Source: Gammaproteobacteria bacterium
GTDB taxonomy: Bacteria > Pseudomonadota > Gammaproteobacteria > Competibacterales > Competibacteraceae
Direction: 5' to 3'
DNA length: 14,267 bases
NCBI GenBank assembly: GCA_020047885.1
Contig: JAIFNF010000232.1
Location: 1-14,267 of the forward strand
In this document: positions 9,182 through 14,267 of the stretch, one piece after another
Layout: every line of letters starts with the position of its first letter
Numbering within the stretch: the first letter of the stretch is position 1
Made by a program: the position numbers and the translations under genes
The notes under the pieces: generated by a model
What the model saw: the letters and a program-made list of their open reading frames with translations, nothing else
Told to the model about the DNA's origin: nothing
Databases searched by the model: none

Positions 9182-10361
9182 TCGACATAAGGATCGGCTC
9201 CAGTTGCTTCCAGACTTGCTCAGCTTGCCGTTTCGACAGAACCTTAGGCAACATCTCGTGAATCCCCTCCAGTTCAGTCCGCAACGCCTCGACCGTGGTG
9301 ACGCCGTCAATCCGCTCGACCCGGCGTATGGCGGTAGGCCCCATGGCCTCTAACAGGGTGCGACGGATGACATCCTTGGCCTTGTTGAGATTAAAGGTGG
9401 GCTGGGCGACCGGTGCAGTGGGCGAAATAGAGGCGAGAATCGGCTCCAGTTGTTTCTTCACCTGCCCCGCTTGTGACCTGGAAAAAATTCTGGGTAACAT
9501 CTCATTCAGCACATCCAGTTCGATGTGCAACACTTCCAGCGTCGGGACTGCGTCAATGCGGTCGATCCAATAGCCGGTGTTGGGGCCGGTGTTGGCCGAC
9601 AGGATCTGGCGGATCGTTGCCTTGGCCTGATCCAGAGGGGAAGCCGGTTGAGCGATTGATGCCGCCATGGTCGCAGGTTTGGCCGCAGCATTAAGAGGCA
9701 ATGGCGACGCTAACGGCACCATAATGGGTTCGAGTTGCTTCCAAATCTGTTCAGCATGGCGCTGGGACAAGGCTTTGGGGAGCATGTCGCGGATGGCGTC
9801 CAACTCGATACGCAACTCCTCGACCGTGGTAGCCGCATCAACGAGGTCAATCGACCGGACGGCATTGGCTCCCATGGCAGCTAACAGGGTCGCCCGAATA
9901 AAATGCTTGGCCTTATCGAGATTGAATTGGGGTTGGGCAGCGCCCAGCGGTGCTGAACGGGCTGATGGCGAAGCCGAAGCCGAAGCCGAAGCCGAAGCCG
10001 GAGTCGCATCATCGTCTCCCCAGAGATTTTGCAGCAGGAGTCGCTCGGATTGGGGTTCCTGCGTTGAAGCCGCTAACGAGGCGTCCGCCGCTGTTTCAAC
10101 CGGCGGCCAAGGGTCTGCCGGCGTTTCAACGGGCGGCAGCTTGACCGGCGTGAGGGACATGATGAAACCATCGGTTTCCAGTTCGGTCAGTGCCGGCGTG
10201 ACATCGCCCATAGCGCTGAGTCGTCCGATCATTTCGGCTGCCGTGGAATGACCGTCGACCATAATCAGCAATTTGCGCAGACTAGCGGACAGTTTGTAGG
10301 TCCGTTGCTGGATTTCTTCCTGCCCCTTGGCAGTTTTTATATAGACCTGCTTGAGTTCCAT
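9165..10361 (-). CDS. Three-repeat protein with N-terminal winged-helix-like domain, function unknown
   Basis: I cannot name this 398-residue protein. Residues 1-72 look like a compact helical, winged-helix-like module ([28 protein letters not shown], then [13 protein letters not shown]). Residues 73-145 are a flexible linker with two PPVET motifs and an alternating Ser-Ala tract (about 121-131). Three copies of a roughly 69-residue helical repeat follow at about 146-214, 241-309 and 323-391. They share the pattern LDKAK..IR..L......G......ID..DA..T.E.L..ELD.....MLPK..S..QA...WKQLEPI. Copies 1 and 3 are closest; copy 2 has diverged. There is no signal peptide or transmembrane segment, so it is probably cytoplasmic. 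The ATG at 10361 is the only plausible start; its ribosome-binding sequence (GAGAG) is weak. The gene lies antisense to rdgB and hemW, overlapping the rdgB end by 17 bases. The domain plan suggests a regulatory or scaffold protein, but the role is unknown. Confidence 0.85.
   Translation of the reverse strand: MELKQVYIKTAKGQEEIQQRTYKLSASLRKLLIMVDGHSTAAEMIGRLSAMGDVTPALTELETDGFIMSLTPVKLPPVETPADPWPPVETAADASLAASTQEPQSERLLLQNLWGDDDATPASASASASASPSARSAPLGAAQPQFNLDKAKHFIRATLLAAMGANAVRSIDLVDAATTVEELRIELDAIRDMLPKALSQRHAEQIWKQLEPIMVPLASPLPLNAAAKPATMAASIAQPASPLDQAKATIRQILSANTGPNTGYWIDRIDAVPTLEVLHIELDVLNEMLPRIFSRSQAGQVKKQLEPILASISPTAPVAQPTFNLNKAKDVIRRTLLEAMGPTAIRRVERIDGVTTVEALRTELEGIHEMLPKVLSKRQAEQVWKQLEPILMSISLQP
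9189..9926 (-). repeat. Three tandem copies of a ~207-bp protein-coding repeat
   Basis: Within the 398-residue gene, codons for residues 146-214 (9926-9720), 241-309 (9641-9435) and 323-391 (9395-9189) encode homologous 69-residue units separated by Pro/Ala-rich linkers of 26 and 13 residues. Copies 1 and 3 keep [13 protein letters not shown] or [13 protein letters not shown] and share DNA such as CTCGACCGTGGT on the plus strand. Copy 2 reads [13 protein letters not shown]. This is internal gene duplication followed by divergence. Confidence 0.85.
9970..9999. repeat. Hexanucleotide microsatellite (GAAGCC)5
   Basis: Five perfect copies of GAAGCC lie inside the linker-coding part of the three-repeat gene and encode an alternating Ser-Ala tract on the minus strand. 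A six-base unit changes length in frame, so slippage would lengthen or shorten the linker without breaking the protein. Confidence 0.9.
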
Positions 10362-10477
10362 AGCGCTCTCGAAAATACTGAAAATTGAAGGGAGACGGGA
10401 CCGTAATGGCCAGGTAGCGCTTACTTACCCAGTAATTTTAGTGGGTATTCTGAAAAGTTTAGTCGTCAAGGAAAAAA
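10362..10477. promoter_or_regulatory. Divergent leader between the three-repeat gene and hemW
   Basis: The 116-base gap serves two divergent genes. It contains the inverted repeat TACCCA (10426-10431) / TGGGTA (10442-10447) around an AT-rich 10-base centre, which could be an operator or hairpin. A TATTCT at 10446-10451, with TTACCC 15 bases further upstream, is a poor promoter match toward hemW. The hemW ATG is preceded by AAGGAAAAAA, with the AGGA core about 6 bases away. Confidence 0.3.
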
Positions 10478-11632
10478 ATGCCGGATTTTTATCTCACCAT
10501 ACCGCTGGCACTTTACGTTCACGTCCCCTGGTGCGTGCGGAAGTGCCCCTATTGCGATTTCAATTCCCATGAAGCGCATGGGTCATTGCCGGAGCGGGCT
10601 TATGTCGATGCCCTGCTGGCCGATGTCGAGCAGGACTTGCCCCGCGTCTGGGGACGGCGGATAGACAGCGTGTTTATCGGCGGCGGGACGCCGAGCCTGT
10701 TGTCCGCTGAGGCGCTGGATCGGCTGTTGTCCGGTCTGCGCGCCCGCTTGCCGTTGCGCCCGGATCTGGAAATCACCCTGGAAGCGAATCCCGGCGCAGT
10801 GGAGCAGGGGCGGTTCGCGGAATTCAGGGCAGCAGGCATCAACCGCCTGTCGATTGGCGTGCAAAGTTTTAACGATGAACATCTGCAAAAGCTCGGGCGG
10901 ATTCACGACCGCCGCGCCGCGTTTGCTGCTGCCGAAGCCGCGCATGCCGCCGGTCTGGATAACTTTAATCTGGATTTAATGTTCGGCCTGCCCGGACAAA
11001 CCGAGGTTCAGGCGCTGGCCGATATAGCCAATGCACTGGCGCTGCAACCGGCGCATCTTTCGTATTATCAGCTCACCATCGAACCGAATACGCGCTTCCA
11101 TCAGTCACCGCCGACCTTGCCCAATGAGGACGTGGTGGACGCCATTCAGGAACGGGCGCAAGCGGAATTAGCGGAGCACGGCTATCCGCGCTACGAAGTG
11201 TCCGCGTATGCTCCGGAAAACCGGCGCTGTCGGCATAATCTTAATTACTGGGAATTTGCCGACTATCTGGGGATTGGCGCCGGGGCGCATGGGAAACTGA
11301 CCGATCTTGCCGCGGGACATATTCACCGGCTGTGGAAACTCAAACATCCGCAGGATTACCTGGCGCGAGCTGGAACTCCGGATGGCATTGGCGGCGATGC
11401 GCTGATGCAGAAAACCGATTTACCGGTAGAATTTCTGATGAACGCCTTGCGCTTGGTTGATGGCGTACCGGCGACGCTGTTCGAGGAACGCACCGGTCTG
11501 CCGCTGACCGTGCTAGAGCCGACCTTAAACCGGGTCAAGGAGCGCGGGTTATTAGAAACTGATCCTGACCGATTGCAACCTACTGAAACCGGATTACGCT
11601 TTTTAAATGACCTTCTACAGGAATTTATGTAG
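10478..11632 (+). CDS. hemW: Radical-SAM haem chaperone HemW
   Basis: HemW binds haem and passes it to membrane respiratory enzymes; it is a cytoplasmic, membrane-associated relative of the oxygen-independent coproporphyrinogen oxidase HemN but lacks that activity. The 384-residue length is typical (E. coli 378). The [4Fe-4S] motif is C-x3-C-x2-C (Cys19, Cys23, Cys26) in PWCVRKCPYCDFNSH. Phe28 replaces the fourth cysteine of true HemN, which separates the two families. Further marks are FIGGGTPS (66-73), the EANPG and RLSIGVQSF blocks, DLMFGLPGQT and the C-terminal HemN-type domain with LGIGAGAHGK. Many genomes annotate this family as hemN or as coproporphyrinogen III oxidase. A DUF2505 gene follows after 23 bases and is probably cotranscribed. 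Confidence 0.95.
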   Translation: MPDFYLTIPLALYVHVPWCVRKCPYCDFNSHEAHGSLPERAYVDALLADVEQDLPRVWGRRIDSVFIGGGTPSLLSAEALDRLLSGLRARLPLRPDLEITLEANPGAVEQGRFAEFRAAGINRLSIGVQSFNDEHLQKLGRIHDRRAAFAAAEAAHAAGLDNFNLDLMFGLPGQTEVQALADIANALALQPAHLSYYQLTIEPNTRFHQSPPTLPNEDVVDAIQERAQAELAEHGYPRYEVSAYAPENRRCRHNLNYWEFADYLGIGAGAHGKLTDLAAGHIHRLWKLKHPQDYLARAGTPDGIGGDALMQKTDLPVEFLMNALRLVDGVPATLFEERTGLPLTVLEPTLNRVKERGLLETDPDRLQPTETGLRFLNDLLQEFM

Positions 11633-11655
11633 CCGCTGATCGTTGAGGAAAACTG

Positions 11656-12141
11656 ATGAAAATTAAGGTATTGCATCACTATAAGCAGGATGTAGACGCC
11701 GTGTTCAGCCGGTTCCACGATCCCGATTTCATGCAGGAAAAATATACCAGGATCGGCGCCCGAAATGTTGACGTGCTGGAATGTTCCGGCAGTGATGGCG
11801 CTTACCGCGTCAAGGTCAAGCGGGACGTTCCGGCAGACGTGCCGGGCTTGTTCAAGAAATTCCTTAATCCCTGGAATACCCTGGTGCAGAGTGAGCAGTG
11901 GGACGGTCAGGCGGGGGGACCCTGGCGTTGCCAGATCGGTATTGAAATTTCCGGAGTGCCGGTCAGTATCAGTGGCGACATGGAACTGCGAACTCAGGAC
12001 GGCGGTTGCGTCAATGAGGTGCGGATTGAAGTCAAGTGCGGGATTCCACTGATCGGCGGCAAATTGGCTGATTTCGTCGGCAGCGATGCGGAAAAGGCGA
12101 TTCAGGCGGAATACGAGTTCATTCGCGGCCACTTAGGCTAA
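11656..12141 (+). CDS. DUF2505 family protein (SRPBCC/START-like fold)
   Basis: The 161-residue product starts MKIKVLHHYKQDVDAVFSRF and has the alternating strand pattern and the C-terminal amphipathic helix (GKLADFVGSDAEKAIQAEYE, then FIRGHL) of DUF2505. That family is placed in the SRPBCC superfamily of proteins with a hydrophobic ligand pocket. No catalytic function is known for it; members are usually inferred to bind lipids or other hydrophobic molecules. There is no signal peptide. The ATG is preceded by GAGGA (spacing about 7), a clear ribosome-binding sequence. It lies 23 bases after hemW and 25 before polA on the same strand, so the three could share a transcript. Family assignment is moderate to good; function unknown. 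Confidence 0.8.
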   Translation: MKIKVLHHYKQDVDAVFSRFHDPDFMQEKYTRIGARNVDVLECSGSDGAYRVKVKRDVPADVPGLFKKFLNPWNTLVQSEQWDGQAGGPWRCQIGIEISGVPVSISGDMELRTQDGGCVNEVRIEVKCGIPLIGGKLADFVGSDAEKAIQAEYEFIRGHLG

Positions 12142-12166
12142 AAATTTCATTTTATTCAAAATTATA

Positions 12167-14267
12167 ATGACTACATCCAAACCTCTGCTATTGGTGGATG
12201 GCTCCTCCTGGCTGCACCGGGCTTTCAACGCGCTGCCGCCCCTGACCAATGCGGCGGGCGAACCGACCGGCGCTCTGTATGGTGTGTTGAAGATGCTGCG
12301 CCGACTCATGGCTGATTATCAGCCTGACGCGCTGGCCGTCGTGTTCGACGCGCCAGGCAAGACCTTCCGCCATGAGTGGTTTGCCGACTACAAGGCCAAC
12401 CGTCCGCCACTAGACGCGGAACTGATTCAGCAAATCGAACCGCTGCATATCGGTATCCGCGCCCTGGGGTTGCCGTTGCTGCAAATTTCCGGCGTTGAAG
12501 CGGATGATGTGATTGGCACCTTGACCCGGCAGGCGACGATGCGCGGCTGGCCGGTGCTCATCGTCAGCAGCGACAAAGACCTGGCGCAACTGGTCAGTGC
12601 GCAAGTTCGCTTGCTGGACACGATGAAGAACGCCATCCTGGATGCCGCCGGGGTGGAAGCGAAGTTTGGCGTTCCCCCGGACCGTATTATTGATTGGCTG
12701 GCGCTGGTGGGCGACCAGTCGGACAACATTCCCGGCGTTCCCGGCGTAGGGCCAAAAACCGCCGCCAAGTGGCTCAGTCACTACGGCTCACTGGATGCAT
12801 TAGTCGCTAAAGCTGCCGCCATTTCCGGGAAGATCGGGGAAAAATTGCGGGCGGGTCTGGAACAGTTGCCGTTGTCCCGGCGACTGGCGACGCTGGATTG
12901 CGCGGTACCCTTGCCAGTCACGCTGGATGATTTGCACCCCGCACCGCCCGATGTGTTGGCATTGCGCACGCTGTGCGAACGCTACGACTTTCACTCCTGG
13001 TTGCGGGAACTACCGCCTGCCCCGACTCCAGCCGGGTCTGATCAAGAGGGAGCGGATCAGACGCCGATACTTCCTGCGGGTCAGAGTGGGGGGAATGAAC
13101 CGTCGCCGCCCGTTTACTCCACCATTCTGGATCAGCCCACTCTCGATACTTGGCTGGAACGATTGCGGTCAGCCGAGCTGTTCGCCTTCGACACTGAAAC
13201 CACCAGCCTGAATTATCTGGACGCCCGCATGGTCGGCGTCTCCTTCGCGGTTACGCCCGGTGAAGCCGCCTATGTGCCATTGGCTCATGATTACCCCGGC
13301 GCACCGGATCAGTTGAACCGGGAAGCCGTACTGGAACAATTGCGTCCGCTGCTGGAAGATCCAGTTCGCAGCAAAGTCGGCCAACATCTCAAATACGACC
13401 AGCACGTTCTCGCCAATCACGGCATCACCCTGCGCGGCATCCGCCACGATACCCTGCTGGAATCCTATGTGCTGGATTCCACGGCTCAGCATGATCTGGA
13501 CAGTCTGGCGGAACGGCATTTGAACCAGCGCACGATCCGCTATGAAGACGTGGCCGGGAAGGGTGCCAAACAACTGCGTTTCAACCAGGTGCCGCTGGAG
13601 CAGGCCGGGCCTTACGCGGCGGAAGATGCGGATGTGACGTTGCGCCTTCACCAGTGCCTGTGGCCGAAACTGGAAGCCATGCCAAGCTTGCGGCATGTCT
13701 ATGAGACGCTGGAAATCCCGCTGATTGACGTGTTGGGGCGGATGGAACGGATCGGGGTGCGGGTCGATGCGGCGGCGTTGCGGCGGCAAAGCGGCGAGCT
13801 GGCTCAGCGCCTCTGGGAACTGGAGCAGCAGGCGTATGCACTGGCCGGTGAACGCTTCAACCTCGGTTCGCCCAAGCAGTTGCAGACGATTCTGTTCGAG
13901 CGGTTGAAATTGCCCACGGGCAAGAAGACGCCGACCGGCCAGGCGTCCACTGCCGAAGAGGTGTTGCAGGAACTGGCACTGGCGTATCCGCTGCCCAAGG
14001 TTATTCTGGAACACCGCACCCTGAGCAAACTGAAATCGACCTATACCGACCGGTTGCCGGAACAAATTCACCCGATGACCGGCCGGGTGCACACCTCCTA
14101 CCATCAGGCCGTGGCCAGCACCGGGCGGCTGTCCTCCGCCGATCCCAATTTGCAAAACATTCCCACGCGCACCCCGGAAGGGCGGCGGATTCGCCAGGCG
14201 TTCGTACCGGAACCCGGTTTCGTGATACTGGCGGCGGATTATTCGCAGGTCGAGTTGCGGATCATGG
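12167..14267 (+). CDS. polA: DNA polymerase I (3' end beyond window)
   Basis: Pol I processes Okazaki fragments and fills repair gaps. The frame is open to the edge of the window (700 complete codons of an expected 900 to 930), so the gene is cut by the window, not broken. Domains in order are the 5'-nuclease domain (about 1-290: LLVDGSSWLHRAF, VEADDVIGTL, GDQSDNIPGVPGVGPKTAAK), a variable Pro/Gly-rich linker (about 287-325), the 3'-5' proofreading domain and the polymerase domain. Proofreading motifs are intact: Exo I FDTETTSL (Asp342, Glu344), Exo II GQHLKYD and Exo III YAAEDADV. Polymerase motifs TGRLSSADPNLQNIP and motif A DYSQVELRIM (catalytic Asp691) are reached just before the edge. 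The ATG at 12167 lacks any Shine-Dalgarno sequence; the preceding 25 bases are almost pure A/T. Confidence 0.97.
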   Translation, partial: MTTSKPLLLVDGSSWLHRAFNALPPLTNAAGEPTGALYGVLKMLRRLMADYQPDALAVVFDAPGKTFRHEWFADYKANRPPLDAELIQQIEPLHIGIRALGLPLLQISGVEADDVIGTLTRQATMRGWPVLIVSSDKDLAQLVSAQVRLLDTMKNAILDAAGVEAKFGVPPDRIIDWLALVGDQSDNIPGVPGVGPKTAAKWLSHYGSLDALVAKAAAISGKIGEKLRAGLEQLPLSRRLATLDCAVPLPVTLDDLHPAPPDVLALRTLCERYDFHSWLRELPPAPTPAGSDQEGADQTPILPAGQSGGNEPSPPVYSTILDQPTLDTWLERLRSAELFAFDTETTSLNYLDARMVGVSFAVTPGEAAYVPLAHDYPGAPDQLNREAVLEQLRPLLEDPVRSKVGQHLKYDQHVLANHGITLRGIRHDTLLESYVLDSTAQHDLDSLAERHLNQRTIRYEDVAGKGAKQLRFNQVPLEQAGPYAAEDADVTLRLHQCLWPKLEAMPSLRHVYETLEIPLIDVLGRMERIGVRVDAAALRRQSGELAQRLWELEQQAYALAGERFNLGSPKQLQTILFERLKLPTGKKTPTGQASTAEEVLQELALAYPLPKVILEHRTLSKLKSTYTDRLPEQIHPMTGRVHTSYHQAVASTGRLSSADPNLQNIPTRTPEGRRIRQAFVPEPGFVILAADYSQVELRIM

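Noticed and set aside
9970..9999. Microsatellite as an on/off phase-variation switch
   Set aside because: The unit is six bases, so changes in copy number stay in frame and cannot switch the gene off.
9667..10251. Plus-strand ORF with Glu-Ala repeats opposite the three-repeat gene
   Set aside because: It is the antisense reading of the GAAGCC microsatellite and repeat region; the minus-strand frame has the coherent repeated domain structure.
12163..12168. TATAAT as a polA promoter
   Set aside because: It overlaps the polA start codon, so transcription would begin inside the gene, and there is no -35 element; more likely a result of the A/T-rich leader.
13169..14155. Minus-strand ORF of 328 codons at the right end
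   Set aside because: It is antisense to polA, whose exonuclease and polymerase motifs are clear in the plus-strand frame; Gln/Arg/His-rich shadow.

Overview
The window looks like a chromosomal segment of a gammaproteobacterium of fairly high G+C content. Every recognisable housekeeping protein (ThiC, ZnuABC, DksA, YicC, RNase PH, RdgB, HemW, PolA) resembles its gammaproteobacterial counterpart in length and motifs. The yicC/rph divergent pair and the rph-rdgB-hemW order are also typical of that class. Short palindromic intergenic repeats and a broken Rpn-type nuclease gene would fit an environmental lineage such as the Competibacter group, but that genus-level guess is inference only.

Layout, left to right. 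Bases 1-245 hold the tail of a truncated Rpn-family (PD-(D/E)XK) gene that runs into the 3' end of thiC. thiC (minus strand, 233-2122) is preceded by a TPP riboswitch (2188-2266) and a leader in which the Shine-Dalgarno sequence can be sequestered. Bases 2370-3265 hold an AT-richer pair of overlapping plus-strand genes of unknown function, the most accessory-looking part of the window. Next come znuB and znuC (minus strand) with znuA divergent, together a complete high-affinity zinc importer, followed by a zinc-finger dksA. A convergent intergenic region with two inverted repeats separates dksA from yicC. yicC and rph are divergent, and rdgB follows rph after a gap containing a double-hairpin repeat. 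Then, against the direction of its neighbours, comes a minus-strand gene (9165-10361) for a 398-residue protein with three copies of a roughly 69-residue repeat and a microsatellite-encoded Ser-Ala linker. hemW, a DUF2505 (SRPBCC-like) gene and polA close the window; polA is cut at the right edge inside polymerase motif A.

Functional themes: thiamine pyrimidine synthesis with riboswitch feedback; zinc acquisition beside a zinc-binding transcription factor; RNA 3'-end processing and decay (rph, yicC); nucleotide-pool cleansing (rdgB); haem trafficking (hemW); DNA repair and Okazaki-fragment processing (polA). The unexplained parts are the overlapping pair at 2370-3265 and the three-repeat protein between rdgB and hemW. 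No RNA gene other than the riboswitch, no CRISPR array and no intact insertion sequence was seen.
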